A stretch of DNA of 64,000 bases from Sorex araneus (Eukaryota; Chordata; Mammalia; Eulipotyphla; Soricidae): contig NC_073307.1 of NCBI RefSeq assembly GCF_027595985.1, positions 45,696,094 to 45,760,093 on the forward strand, written 5' to 3'. Positions within the stretch are counted from its first letter, which is position 1; each line of letters opens with the position of its first letter. Positions 48,001 to 60,329 of the stretch are shown piece after piece. Under the pieces are notes generated by a model. That model was given only the letters and a program-made list of their open reading frames with translations, made no database searches and was not told the origin of the DNA. Made by a program: the position numbers and the translations under genes.

Positions 48001-48837
48001 ACGCCACTGGCCAAGCAAGTGAAAACAGAGATAAATAAATGGGACTATCTCAAACTAAGAAGCTTCTGCACCTCAAGAGAAACAGTGACCAAAGTACAAA
48101 GACAATCTACAGAATGGGAAAGGATATTTATGCAGTACCCATCCGATAAAGGGTTGATAACAAGGATATACAACGCACTGGTTGAACTCCACAAGAAGAA
48201 AACTGCCAACCCGATCAAAAAATGGGGTGATGAAATGAACAGAAACTTTCCTAAAGAAGAAATCCGAATGGCTCAGAGGCACATGAGAAAATGTTCCACA
48301 TCACTAATCATCAGGGAAATGCAGATCAAAACAACCATGAGATATCATCTCACACCACAGAGACTGGCCCACATCCCAAAAAACAAAAGCAACCGGTGTT
48401 GGCGTGGATGCGGGGAGAAAGGGACTCTTCTTCACTGCTGGTGGGAATGCCGACTGGTTCAGCCCTTTTGGAAAACAATATGGACGATTCTCAAAAAATT
48501 AGAAATTGAGCTTCCATTTGACCCAGCAATACCACTCCTGGGAATATATCCCGGAGAGGCAAAACGGTATAGTAGAGATGGCATATGTATTTCTATGTTC
48601 ATTGCAGCACTGTTTACAATAGCCAGAATCTGGAAAAAATCAGAGTGCCCCAAAACAGATGACTGGTTAAAGAAACTCTGGTACATCTACACAATGGAAT
48701 ACTATGTAGCCATCAGAAAACATGAAGTCATGAAATTTGCATATAAATGGATCAACATGGAAAGTATCATGTTGAGTGAAATGAGTCAGAAAGAAAGAGA
48801 CAGACATAGAAAGATTGCACTCATATATGGAATATAA
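45020..48837 (+). pseudogene. L1 ORF2 (endonuclease-reverse transcriptase), frameshifted
   Basis: ATG at 45020. Endonuclease: [53 protein letters not shown]. Reverse transcriptase: [51 protein letters not shown], and the intact [12 protein letters not shown] at about 47110-47145. C-terminal Cys-rich region: [19 protein letters not shown]. Frame breaks lie near 46175, 46590 (A run), 47265 and 47840 (A run). Catalytic residues survive but no single frame spans the protein. ORF2 nicks target DNA and copies L1 RNA in place. Confidence 0.93.
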
Positions 48838-49326
48838 TGTAACTGAGAAGTACAAGTTGGCAACGATGCAACTTCTGACAGATATCTCTCTGGACTTAGT
48901 TACTAAAATACTAAAATACAGAAACCCAAAACCGAGAGGCTGCTAAGTGTGGTCACTCGACCTCATACCTCTTCATCCTCAGCAATGGAAAACAAATTAT
49001 CTAATACTTCCTTTTCAGCAGGTCTGACTTTAGGGGAGAGACTCTCCAAACAATAATAATGAGTTTTGTTGAAATATTGTATGCAATCAAAGTGAAAGTA
49101 AAGTGAAATTTATTAGTTACACAGTCGGGGGGGGCTAAGGGTGGGGGTCTAGGGGCGTGGGGGGGTTAGGGGTGTGGGGGGGGTGGGGTGGAGCTATACT
49201 GGGATTCTTGGTGGTGGAATATGAGCACTGGTGAAGGGATGGGTATTCGAGCATTGCATAACTGAGATTTAAACCTGAAAACTTTGTAACTTTCCACATG
49301 GTGACTCAATAAAAAAATTTAAAAAA
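48838..49326 (+). repeat. L1 3' UTR, type II, with G-rich tract
   Basis: GAGAAGTACAAGTTGGCAAC start, CTCTTCATCCTCAGCAATGG middle, then a G-rich tract at 49124-49192 able to form G-quadruplexes, CACTGGTGAAGGGATGGG and an A-rich end. This module is shared by the composites at 11180, 14390, 17862, 25934, 42517 and 51440. Confidence 0.88.
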
Positions 49327-49437
49327 ATTACATTTTAATTAGTCATTGTTATATATTTATCACTTAGATAAAACCTAGCCAAAAGGTAGATGCTTGATAA
49401 AAAAAATTAGCTAAATAAATTAATTAGCGTCTATCAC

Positions 49438-51440
49438 GCCCTCAGCCCAGATGAGATCTGGAGCAGCTTATGACCCACCCTATAACATGCCCAGTGACAC
49501 GCCCTCTGACCCACCCAGTGATACGCCCTAGGACCCGCCCTGTGACACGCTCTTAAACACGCCCTTTCACCTGTCCTTTAAGCCACTGGAGCACGCCCTT
49601 AGACACGCCCTCTGACCCACCCTGTGACCCGCCCTTGGAACAGCTTTGTGACCAGCCCTCTGACCTGTTCTCTGACACAACCTGTGACACGCCCTATGGC
49701 CCAGCCTATGACACACCCAACGACACACCCTCTGACCCGCCCAGTGATACGCCCTAGAACCCGCCTGTGCCCCACCCCGTGGCACACCCTTAGACACGCC
49801 CTTTCACCCGTCCATTGAACCACTTAGAAATGCCCATTGACACGCCCTCCGACCAACCCTCTGACTCACACGGTGACACTACCTATGACACACCCAGCGA
49901 CACGCCCTTAGACACGCCCTTTCGGCCACCCAGACACGCCCTTAGACATGCCCTTTGACCCACCCTCTGATCCACCAGTAGCACTCCCTATGACCCACCC
50001 TATGACACACCCAGCGACACGCCCTCTGACCCACCCAGCGACATTGAACCACTTAGAAACGCCCATTGACATGCCCTCTGACCAACCTCTGATCCACCCT
50101 GTGACACTCCCTATAGCCCACCCCATGACACACCCAGCAACACATCCTTAGACACGCCCTGTGACAAACCCTGCTACATGCCCTTAGACACTCCCTTTAA
50201 GCCACCCAGACACGCCCTTAGACATGCCCTTTGACCCCCCACTCTCTGACGCACCCGGTGACACCCTTATGACCTACCCTATGACACAACCAGCGACACG
50301 CCCTCTGACCCACCCAGTAACATGCCCTTAGTCACGCCCTCTGACCCACCCTATGACAGGCCCTAGGACCCACCCTCCGACCCACCCTGTGACACGCCCT
50401 TTCACCCCTTCTTTGAACCACTCAGACACACCCTTAGACACATCCTCTGACCCACCCTCCGACCCACCCTCTCACACTCTCTATGATCCACCCTATGACA
50501 CACCCAGTGACACGGCCTCTGACCCACCCTGTTACACTCCCTATAACCCACCCTATGACACACCCAGCGACACACCCTAGACCCGCCCTGTGACCTGCCC
50601 TGTGACATGCCTTTTGAACCACTCAGACACCCCCACCTGCCCACTGAGCCGCCCTTTGACCCGCCCTCAGAAGACCCCTCTGTCCCCTCTGACGTGTCCA
50701 AGGACTGACACCCTATGACACGCCCTCTGACCAGCCCTGTGACCCACCCTTTGACCCGCCCTTGGAACTGCCCTGTGACCTGCTCTCTAACCCACCCTCT
50801 GATCCTTTGACCCACTCAGACACACCCTTAGACACGTCCTCTGACCCACCCTCTGACCCACCCTGTTACACTCCCTATGATCCACCCTATACACACCCAC
50901 CGACATGCCCTCTGACCCACCCAGTGACACACCCTTAGACAGCCCTGTGAACCACCCTGTGACTCGCCCTTAGACTCGCCCTTTCACCGGTCCTTTGAGC
51001 CACTCAGACACGCCCTTGGAACCACCCTATGACACTTCCTCTGACCCTCCTCTGTCCCCTCTGTCTGACATGTCCAAGGATGGACACCCTATGACCCGCC
51101 CTCTGAACCACCCTGCGACACCCCCTATGGCCCACCCTATGACACGCTCTGTGACATGCCCTCTGACCCACCCTGTGACATGCCTTTTGAACCACTCAGA
51201 CACCCCCCACCTGCCCACTGAGCAGCCCTTTGACTCGCCCTCAGAACCCCCCTCTGTCCCCTCTGACATGTCCAAGGACAGACACCCTATGAAACCCCTG
51301 TGATCCACCTTCTGACCCACCCAGCGACACGCCCTCACGCCCTCAGACACGCCCTGTGACCCACCCTATAGCCCACCCTATGACATGCCCTGTGACACGC
51401 CCTTAGACACCCCACCTACCCACTGACCTGCCCTTTGGCA
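49438..51440. repeat. 2-kb VNTR of CACGCCCTNTGACCCACC-type units
   Basis: Short units alternating GACACGCCCT and CTGACCCACCC with much variation, over about 2 kb. Higher-order copies are visible: a segment with CCCCTCTGACGTGTCCAAGG at about 50688 recurs near 51060 and 51262, and CAGACACGCCCTTAGACATG near 49930 recurs near 50208. C-rich on plus, G-rich on minus. Repetitive reading frames here are artefacts. Confidence 0.95.
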
Positions 51441-51895
51441 CGCCCCTCTGCTCCTTAAAGACTATGATCTGGGAGGTCTACTAACCCATTTTGGCACCCA
51501 GAGACTTATAGAAATGCATCTAGACTGTAAACTGAGTTAAAACAACAGAGCTCCTATAATCTTCATTCTCAACAATGGAAAACAAACTATCAAATGATGC
51601 CTTTTCAGCAGATTTGATTGTTGGGGGAAAATTCCAAATAATAATAGTCAGTTCTCTGTTGAAATATTGAATGTATCCAAAGTATAGAGAGAATAAAGTG
51701 AAGATTTGGCCACTCAGGTGCGGGGGGGAGGGGAAACAGGGCATGGGAGGGGGGTATATTTGAGATTTTGGTGGTGGAACAGGTGCACTGGTGAAGGGAT
51801 GGGGGTTTTGATCATTATATGACTGAGACTTAAACCTGAAAGCTTTGTAACTTATGTCACGGTGATTTAATAAAATAAATTTTTTAAATAATAAT
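49438..51895 (+). mobile_element. SVA-like composite: VNTR plus L1-type tail
   Basis: The VNTR runs into GACTATGATCTGGGAGGTCT and CTAACCCATTTTGGCACC (51462-51498), the end of the head seen at 42517-42985, then a type II L1 3' tail with G-tract, CACTGGTGAAGGGATGGGGG and AATAAAATAAATT (to about 51895). The order VNTR, short unique part, poly(A)-type tail recalls hominoid SVA/LAVA elements, though the parts are unrelated in sequence. No target duplication was identified, so the left boundary is approximate. Confidence 0.65.
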
Positions 51896-52020
51896 AAATA
51901 AATTAAAAAAAATTAAATGTTCTTCACAAACCCCCATCCCCCAAAGCACTGGGCATAAAATAAATTCTAATCAATAGAGAATAGGTGGAAAAGGACATTG
52001 ATAAAATCATACAACCTGTG

Positions 52021-52190
52021 CCGGAGAGACGGTACAGTGGATGGGATGTTTACCTTGCACATGGCCAATGGGTGTTTGATTCCCAGCACCACACATGATT
52101 CCCTGAGCACCACCAGGAGTGATACCTGAGCCTAGAGCTGGAGAGTAAGCCTGAGCATAGCCAGATGTGGCCCAAAACCAAACCAAAATA
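52021..52190 (+). mobile_element. SINE, family B
   Basis: Sense: GGAGAGACGGTACAGTGGAT head, B box TGTTTGATTCC, CACCAGGAGTGATACCTGAG body, CCCAAAACCAAACC tail. Confidence 0.88.
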
Positions 52191-52536
52191 TTCCAAACTT
52201 TACATGGGTAAGCAATAAAAAGGGAACTATTGTCAAGTGTGACAATAAAGATGAAAGTCAAATTGTCATGCTGTGCAACAGAAGACAAACTCAAAAGATT
52301 ACATACTATGTATACTTATTTATGCAAAGACAAACCTAATTCATGGTGACAGAAACCAGGCCAATGGTTACTTCATATATATAGAAGATAGCAACAAAAG
52401 AGCATGAGGAACTTTTTGATAATAGAAATATTCCATATATTGACTTAGATAGTGATAATATATTTAGTGCATACATTTTGCCAAAACTTGTTAAACTTAC
52501 TGACCTAAACTCTACTATATCTAAAAGGAAAAGATA

Positions 52537-52705
52537 GGGACTGGAGAGATAGTGCAGAGGGTAGGGGCATTTGCCTTACATACATGCCGCCAACCTGGAT
52601 TCACTCCCTGGGACCCCATATAGTCCCCCTATATTAATTCCTGAGTGCAGAATCAGAAGCAATCCCTTACTATTGCTACTATGGCTCCCCAAAATAAGAT
52701 ATTAA
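52537..52705 (+). mobile_element. SINE, family B, diverged
   Basis: Sense: GGGACTGGAGAGATAGTGC head, TTCCTGAGTGCAGAATCAG body, CCCCAAAATAAG tail. Confidence 0.75.
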
Positions 52706-52844
52706 AATAAAATAATATAATTTAAAAAATCATCCTTATTTATTGAACATTTCACCCAACAATAGCAGATTTTTTATTTTTTTTAAATGCATATACACAT
52801 TCACTGATACAAACAATATAATGTGACCTGAAACTAAACTGCAA

Positions 52845-53700
52845 GAAGGACCAGAATGAAAAGATGACACCTACAGATTGAGAGAATATCTTTTGGCCAC
52901 CATCCATCTGACTAAGGCTTATATTCAAGATACAAAAATTTAGCAGTCAATCCCCTCAATATGTGGCAGAAGAAATAAACACAAACTTCTTCAAAGATTA
53001 CAGGTAGATGGTCAGTAGGTATATGAGAAAGTGTTTCGTATCACTGATCATCAGGGAAATATACGTCAAAACAAGGATGTATCACCCTACTCCAGTAAAA
53101 CTGACACAAATCAAATAGAACGAAAACAATGAGTACTAGTATTGAAGTGGGGAAAAAGGAACATCCATATACTACTGGTGGGAATGTTAGCTGGTTCAAC
53201 CCTTTTGGAAAATAATTTGGACACTTTTTAAAAAACTAATAATTGAGTTTCCATCACTGTCACTGTCATCCCATTGCTCATCGATTTGTTCGATTGGGCA
53301 CCAGTAACATCTCTCATTGAGAGACTTATTGTTACTGTTTTTGGCATATCCAGTATGCACAAGTAGCTTGCCAGGCTCTGCCATGTGGGCTCCATACTTT
53401 CAGTAGCTTGCCGGGCTCTTCGAGAGGGGCAGAGGAATTGAACATGGGTTAGCCTCGTGAAAGGCGAAAGCCCAACCGCAGCAATTCCTCTTCTGAACAT
53501 CTGTTCCAAGGGCCAAAAACCTCGATTGCCAAACTCTGAAAACAATCTAAGTGTCCAAGAATAGATCAGTGGATAAAGAAACTGGCATGCATATATACAC
53601 ACTGAAATACTACTCAGCCATAAGGTGAAATCATGCAATTTGCCACTACATGGATGGAATTGGAGGTCATCATGTTGAGTTAATTAAATACAAAGATGAA
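52845..53700 (+). mobile_element. Old L1 ORF2 fragment split by a SINE
   Basis: L1 3' ORF2 text (ATCATCAGGGAAATATACGTCAAAACAA, near 53046) runs to 53245, is interrupted by an antisense SINE at 53252-53478, and resumes (AATAGATCAGTGGATAAAG, ACTACTCAGCCATAAGG). It is more diverged than the other L1 copies, so it predates the SINE. Confidence 0.8.
53252..53478 (-). mobile_element. SINE, family A, nested in L1
   Basis: Antisense: the 3' tail comes first (CACTGTCACTGTCATCCC, then CATCGATTTGTTCGATTGGG), ending toward the tRNA-like head at about 53475. Confidence 0.9.
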
Positions 53701-54169
53701 GAGTCAGAAGAAATCCTAAAATTAGTTTTGGATATAATGGATCTTAAATTTTACTCGTACTATCAGAAAGTATGTATTTTAATACATGATTAAAGAAATA
53801 TTAACATATCTTTGCGAAATACGTTAATGAAGTATGTGTAATTATGGTAGTAATTTTCTTGCTCAATTTTCTTATGCTGTTGAACATTTTCTGGCAATGA
53901 CAAACGGACATGGAGAAGATGATTTTAAGGAAATATGATTATAATATCAAAGCAATAAATTTTTATAGCTTAGTTCCAGTGGTAAAACATTTATTCCAAT
54001 TACTCTTTTGTCCTTAAGTCATGGAAATTATGACAGCATTGTGATGAACCATTAAGAAGGGGATTTCCCATGCAATAAGATAGCACTCTTATGAGTCAAG
54101 CTGAAGCTTTTATAGATGACTCTTAACAGGAGTTTTATTCCATCTCAAGGGACCATTAGTTTTTTTTTT

Positions 54170-54345
54170 TTTTTGAGGGTGGAGGAGTCAGTGCTGCATC
54201 CAACTATCCCCCAGCAATTGCTCTTCCTCAGTGCTCAGGGATCATTCTAGTGGTGCCCAGGTATCATATGTCATGCCAGAGATTGAACACTGGTCAGTCA
54301 CATACAAGGCAAGCGTTTGACACACTGTACTAGATCTCTAGTCCC
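54170..54345 (-). mobile_element. SINE, family B, diverged
   Basis: Antisense with poly(T) start, GTGCTCAGGGATCATTC, AGATTGAACACTGG, ending TAGATCTCTAGTCCC. Confidence 0.75.
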
Positions 54346-54487
54346 TGATTTTTCTTAATCTATTTTGTTAAGTAACTACATATATTTTCCTCTATGCAAA
54401 TTCTTTCTATCTGATATTTTTTCAGTTCAATGCCCTTTGGTTGAATCTAGGAAATAGTGCTCAAACTTTTTGTTTGTTTGTTTGTTT

Positions 54488-54665
54488 GTTTTTGTTTTGG
54501 AGTCACACCCAATGGTGCTCAGGAAGGACTTATTCCTTTCTTTGTACTCAGTGATCAGATCACTCCTGTCAGAACTCAGGGGATCATATGGAATGCTGGG
54601 TGTAGAACCCATATTGACCACATGCAAGCCAAGTGTCCTATCCATTGTACTACAGCTCCAGCTCT
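54488..54665 (-). mobile_element. SINE, family B
   Basis: Antisense, preceded by a (TTTG)n run (54467-54498): GGAGTCACACCCAATGGTGC to CTACAGCTCCAGC. Confidence 0.82.
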
Positions 54666-55194
54666 CATTTTTTAAAAATAAATTTTAATTTGAGTACTAT
54701 CAGTTTGCAATATGTTTATATTTAAAGACTAATTACACATCTACAAATATTACATTATGATTTAACCTAAAAGTCTAGTTTTCCTGTTGCTATATTCTTT
54801 ATTTCCTTTAATACTTCTTCCCATCTTAAATCCTCTTTCCCGTTCTAGATATTTTTTCTTTTTTTTACCATTTGTTCATTTGAATTGTTTCTTTTATGTT
54901 CTACATATTCGTCTATATCATTTGGTTTATTTCAACTGGTATAAATAGTTTTATTTATGTTGCTGAAAATGGCAAGATCAATTTTTGTAGGCATGTGTTA
55001 CATAATGAGAAGAATTGAATTTTGGTCCCAGTTCTTATTCTTGTTGACATACAACTTTTGAGAATTTATCTAGTGGTCTTTGATGCATCAGGACCTAAAC
55101 AGAACCAAATCCTTGGGTCTAGCATTAAATTATCCAACATGGGCCTTCCAGGTATGCTTGGGAGGCCCTCCAATCAATCAATCAAATCAGATAG

Positions 55195-55415
55195 GGGCTT
55201 GGGAAGATAGCTGAAGTGGTAGAGAGCAAGTTTAGTATGAGTAAGACTCTGAGTTTAATTCCTGGAACCACATAGCTCCGCCAAAACAAATGGGTGTAGA
55301 CTGGTGGTTGCAAGTGCCACCAGGGGTAAGCACCATACCTCCACTTTAAGTTGAGCACCAAACCATCAGGCCCATATTACCAAGAGACACTCCCATGCCT
55401 ATGCACTCCCAATAC
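55195..55415 (+). mobile_element. SINE, family B-related, diverged
   Basis: GGGGCTTGGGAAGATAGCTG head, TTTAATTCCTGGAACCACAT, GCCACCAGGGGTAAGCACC. Longer than the other copies and ends CCAATACCATTTTTTGG. Confidence 0.5.
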
Positions 55416-56221
55416 CATTTTTTGGAAAAAAAATTAAAATAATGTAGCACAATGATGATATGCTTTAAATGACATACATAATGAATGAAGAATATCTCGG
55501 AGTGCTTATTTTATGGGTGAAAAGATATATTATTAGCTCTTCTGTTACCTTTTTATAAGTATTTTTGTGTTCTCAAACATGACCTGAACTCTTATGTGAG
55601 TTATTAAATTCAAATAACTAGCTGTGAAACCCGAAATAATAAATCTTATTTTAAAAATGCAAATCATAAGATAATAGAAATAATAAAAAAGCAATTATTA
55701 TGATATCCATAACATTATAATATCTTCCTTTAAAACACAGAAAAAAAAGATAACAAATTGTTATTAACAGAGAATCTCAATCAATAAAATTCTTTTAAAA
55801 ATATAAAAAATATTTTTGTGTTTCTATTATAAAATCATTATAAACTACAAATAAAACCTGAAAATGAGTGAGTACATGAAATGCAAGAAATGAAAAATTA
55901 GCTTTTAAGAAGTGGTAGTTATCACTGTTAATATTTGACAAAATGAATTTAAGAGTGAAAGCACTCAGTTGATTTCACTTGAAGTCCCTGTTCTTATAAA
56001 ACAAAGTTCCTCTTTGAGAAAGCAGGAGCTTTCCTAAAATCACTATAGAAGGCTCTCGCATATACCAGTCTGCGTCTTTACACTCTCTTGTTACTGTAGC
56101 AGAACTCCATGTTCCTACCAATGACATATCATAAAAAATTCTTACTTTATTAAAAAAGGAATACCTCAAATCATAGAAGGGATTTTAATGGATATATGGA
56201 ACAGTAAAATAGAAACTCTTT

Positions 56222-56392
56222 TTTTCTTTTGGGGTCACACCCAGCGATGCACAGGGGTTACTCCTGGCTCTGCACTCAGGAATTACCCCTGGTGGTGCTC
56301 AAGGGACCATATGGGATGCTGGGAATCAAACCTGGGTTGACCACGTGCAAGGCAAATGCCCTACCCGCTGTGCTATTGCTCCAGTCCCAAAA
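56222..56392 (-). mobile_element. SINE, family B, young
   Basis: Antisense and well preserved: GGGGTCACACCCAGCGATGC to GTGCTATTGCTCCAGTCCC. About 92% like the neighbour at 56447 by eye. Confidence 0.92.
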
Positions 56393-56446
56393 CACTTAGC
56401 ATGAAATAAACTTTTTATATGGATGTATTTGTTTGTTTGTTTGTTT

Positions 56447-56612
56447 GTTGCTTTTTGGGTCACACCTGGCAATGCACAGGGGTCACTCCTGGCTATGCAC
56501 TCAGGAATTACCCCTGGTGGTGCTCAGGGGATCATATGGGATGCTGGGAATTGAACCCGGGTCGGCCGCATGCAAGGCAAACGCCTACCCGCTGTGCTAT
56601 CACTCCAGCCCT
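56447..56612 (-). mobile_element. SINE, family B, young
   Basis: Antisense: TTTTTGGGTCACACCTGGC to CTATCACTCCAGCCC. B box complement GGAATTGAACCC is intact. The (TTTG)n run at 56428-56448 is the tail of the element. Confidence 0.93.
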
Positions 56613-56747
56613 GTATTTGTCATCTTGATTGGTTTTATGAATATATACAAGCATTTTGATATCAAATTTGTGTGCAGTTTTTTTGCAGCTCAGTTTTAGT
56701 CCCGTAAAACTTTGTGAAATAATTATTTCTTTATCCATTTATTTATT

Positions 56748-56898
56748 TTGAAACCACAACTTGCACTGCTCAGGGCTCACTACTGGCTCTGTACTTAGGG
56801 ATCTCTCCTGGCAGAGCTTGGGGTTCAGGGGATCCAACTCAGGTCAGCTTTGTGTGGGGCAAGGGCCCTAAACAATTTGAATGATCTCTCTAGCCCAA
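56748..56898 (-). mobile_element. SINE, family B, diverged
   Basis: Antisense: AAACCACAACTTGCACTGC, GTACTTAGGGATCTCTCC, ending GATCTCTCTAGCCC. Confidence 0.7.
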
Positions 56899-56899
56899 A

Positions 56900-59320
56900 A
56901 CTGGGAAAAATTTTAAAAAGTATCACATCTCATCAGGAAAAATGCAAAGCAAAATGACAAGGAGTTATCAATTATGAGTATGGTTTTTAACAAATCCCTT
57001 GTGCACTATGGGAAGGATTGTAAATGGACACAGGTATTATTGGAAAATATAGAGGGTCCTTGAATATAGAAGGTATGGGGGATTGAGGGACCATAGTGAA
57101 ATGGGCTAGCAAAAAGCCCCCTCAAAAGGTGTCTAGTTAAAGCCCCTCCTTCAAAGGCCTAGCAGGCTGAGACCCACCTGCTTAGAAAATCAGGAGGCTC
57201 GAGAGGCCCCACCTTTGCTCCACTCTGTTCCACGTTCCGAAAATCACTTAGGCACCCCTGTCTTATCGATTTGGTCCAGCAAGACATACATTTTATGCCT
57301 TTTATGTCACTCAAATTCCTGGAACTGGCCACAGTATTCCCTAACCTTAAGCTGTTTTATGCACATTTAAAAATCTCTACACAATGAACTTAGAACATTT
57401 GACAGTTTATCAAAATATGTTGGCTATTAATCTTTTTAAAAAATTTACAAACACCCTAACTTACAAAGTTGTCACAACAATTGTTTCAGACATTCAATGT
57501 TCCAGCAGCAGCCTGATCTTTCCTACAACAATGCCCCCAGCTTCCCACCCACCCTCCAAATCTGACTCAGCAGAAACGAATTTACTTCATATTGTTACAA
57601 CAAAATGGCAAATGAATCATCGGAAAATACATCAATAAATATCAGTTTGTAATGATTGTTGCATCTCACACTTGTGTTACTAAAATCATTATCTGAGGAT
57701 TTACTGAGCTGGTTGGTGCTGGTTGAACCTTATTTTTATTGCTTTTGCCAAGCGTGATTCTTGAGCTTCTATACAACTTTTCCAACAAATTTGCTGTACT
57801 TCAACTCTGAGATTTGTAGGTGCAGCTATGCACTCCAGAAACTGTGGAGCTAGCTGTGTCTTTTATATATCAGAGGATGTCAGGTGTGGCAGTGGATTGC
57901 TGGGCCTACTGGCAGGAAGGGTAATCTGCCTGCCTTCATTCTCAGAAGGCCGCAGAGTGAGGAAAACAGAGTGAAGAGAGTCAAATTATCTAAATTATCT
58001 AATTATCTAAAGTCAAAAACAGAGTGAAGAGAGTCAAACAAAAGTTGCACTCTGAAGATGGTATACAGATTCATTGTTGGGAAGTGGAAATCCAACAAAG
58101 GATTTGATTTTTTTTAATTCTATGAATGATCATGTTACTGATTCTTAGCAAAGATGAATGTACTATTTCACTTTGAACCCAAGTTAGTGAAAAAATATTA
58201 CAGATTCACCCCACATGACTTTTTTTCCTCTTGCTGCAACATTGATGTAAATGAGCACAGCAAATTGGAACCAAGAGTTGAAGTCAGAAACTAAAGAAAA
58301 CTGGGTGTCCTCATCACTTCTAGGAGAAAAGCTGCGTATAAATCATGACATCTTTTATGAGATTGAGAAAGCATACTTCCTCCTTTCTAAGTAATTTTTC
58401 ATAAGGGTAATTTGTCATTGCCTATGGAATTATGCTACATAAAACAATTTATAGTAGAAGCCAATATACACAATTTAGTAACATCAGTTGAAAATTTGGG
58501 GTGGCATTAGTTTATCGATACAAAATTTAGTTTCTGATACATTCATTCAGTACAGTATACTGTCTTATTATGATTTTGAATAAATGTTTTAAATATAACT
58601 TTGGACAAAGTTTGGGATTTGAAATTGTTTTGAATAACTTGTTCTGGTAAACTCTTCAAAAATAGATATTAGGACTTTCTTGTAGGGACATATATAGAAT
58701 GGTGTTAGTAAATTGTGTTATCACTGAATACTTACCAATATAGACATAGAATACTTATACTTTGTAGTAATAGCAACATGTTACGGAAATCTAAATTTTA
58801 TTGACAGTGTTTTGTCTGGACAAGGTTACATTTTGCTGATCAATATAGTTCTTCAAAAAATTTGGAGAATTTGCTCTCTCTAGTTCATGGCTAACCTTTG
58901 ATTGTATGGGAAAGAACTGTAGCATAACTTTCATAGATGTTTAAGTTGCTTGCTAATATCTATATTGTTGTTCTGATAGCATTGAGTACCAGCTGACAAA
59001 AGACTTTCACTCAGCATTGACAGATGATGGATAACAAAGTCAAATTTTCCCAAACCAACTCTCAGAGAGGCACATCTCAATTAATTTGAACTTTTTGTCT
59101 GGTGTAATCACCCCTAGATTTTTTAATCTCTCCTAATTATTCTTAGAATAATAGTATAATTAGTAAATAATTGGATTTGAGTATGTTCTTTTTTACTTGT
59201 TTACTAAGAGATGTTATCATATATGCTTTTAGCTTGTGCTATTATATTTGACATATTAAATTATTGGCAAACAATATTTCAATTTCTAATCTCAATTTGC
59301 TACATTAAATAAACCAGGCC
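56900..59320. other. Unassigned sequence
   Basis: AT-rich, with a somewhat GC-richer stretch near 57110-57260. A local duplication of AAACAGAGTGAAGAGAGTCAAA (57963 and 58018) flanks a short TCTAAATTA repeat. No gene or recent element recognised. Confidence 0.5.
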
Positions 59321-59339
59321 AAAATATCAATAATACATA

Positions 59340-60320
59340 TTGACCTACACATGCAGCGTAACTAGTAAAATAAGTCTCAAACAGAAATAATGAGATATCA
59401 TCATCTTACATTTGCAATAATGGCACTGTAGCGCTGTAGCACTGTCGTCCCATTGTTTATCAATTTGCTCAAGCGGGCACCAGTAACATCTCCATTGTGA
59501 GACTTGTTGTTACTGTTTTTGGCATATTGAGTACGCCACAAGTAGCTTGCCAGGCTCTGCCATTCGGGCGGGGTACTCTCGGTAGTTTGCCAGGCTCTCT
59601 GAGAAGGGCGGAGGAAGTGATAATGCACATATAAAAAAAAACTAGTAATGATGGGATATGGTGAGAAAGCAACCATAATTCACTATTGGTGGAATTTTTC
59701 ATCTGAATCAATCTCTATTAAAAGAAGTATAGAAGTATAGAGATTTTTTTTAACAAAGTAAGAACTCACAGATGAGCCTTTGATTCCAATTCTTGGGAAT
59801 TACTTTACTAGTTTTATAAAAAAAAATCCATATATTTGAAAGATATATACACACATATATTAACTGTAGCACTTAGGATAGCCAGAATATTGAAAGAACC
59901 CAAATGTTCTACTATGGATAAATGAATCAAGAAGTTGTGGTTTATATACAAAATGGAATACTATGCAGCAGCAAGAAAAGATAAAATCATGCTATTAACT
60001 GCAATATGAATGGAACCGGAAGGCATCACAGAGTGAGAAGGAAAAATACCTGATGACATCACTCATCAGTGGACTATAGAAAGACAAGACAAGGAAATTT
60101 GTAGAAAAAACAATGAAAAAAATTTGGCATTAGAATATAAAACCAACCACCAGTAGTTGGGGGAGGGCTAACAGGGGAGAAGAACAGAACTAGAAACAAT
60201 TAGGGACAATGGCAGAGGGTTGTGGGCACTTTGGTGTTGGTGGAAGGCAATATTTTTTTTAAATCGGTACCATAAACTTTGACAATATTGCAATTGCCTA
60301 AGATGTACTAAATTTTTTAA
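59340..60320 (+). mobile_element. Old L1 3' end split by a SINE
   Basis: Before the SINE: AATGAGATATCATCATCTTACA. After it: TAGTAATGATGGGATATGG, ATGGAATACTATGCAGCAGC, GGACTATAGAAAGACAAGAC and a decayed 3' UTR. It represents an older L1 lineage than 43352-49326. Confidence 0.75.
59420..59625 (-). mobile_element. SINE, family A, nested in L1, head missing
   Basis: Antisense: GCACTGTCGTCCCATTG (3' end) to GAGAAGGGCGGAGGAAGTG; the tRNA-like head is missing. Confidence 0.9.
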
Positions 60321-60329
60321 AAATTGGAA

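Larger units (their letters stand above)
43352..49326 (+). mobile_element. Full-length L1 LINE with target-site duplication
   Basis: About 5.97 kb: 5' UTR, ORF1, ORF2, type II 3' UTR and an A-rich end. The A-run plus ATTACATTTTTA before it (43332-43351) recurs as A-run plus ATTACATTTTA after it (49321-49336), a target-site duplication that includes the A-run. Both ORFs carry frameshifts, mostly at A runs, and few other lesions, so the copy is defective but fairly young. Its 3' UTR type matches the tails of several composites here. Confidence 0.93.

Noticed and set aside
49567..51350. Gly/Val/Arg-rich repeat proteins on both strands
   Set aside because: Products of the short-unit VNTR. The frames are broken at unit-length changes and have no start or stop context.
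49438..51440. CRISPR-like array
   Set aside because: Units are too short, variable and contiguous, with no fixed repeat and spacer, and the DNA is mammalian.
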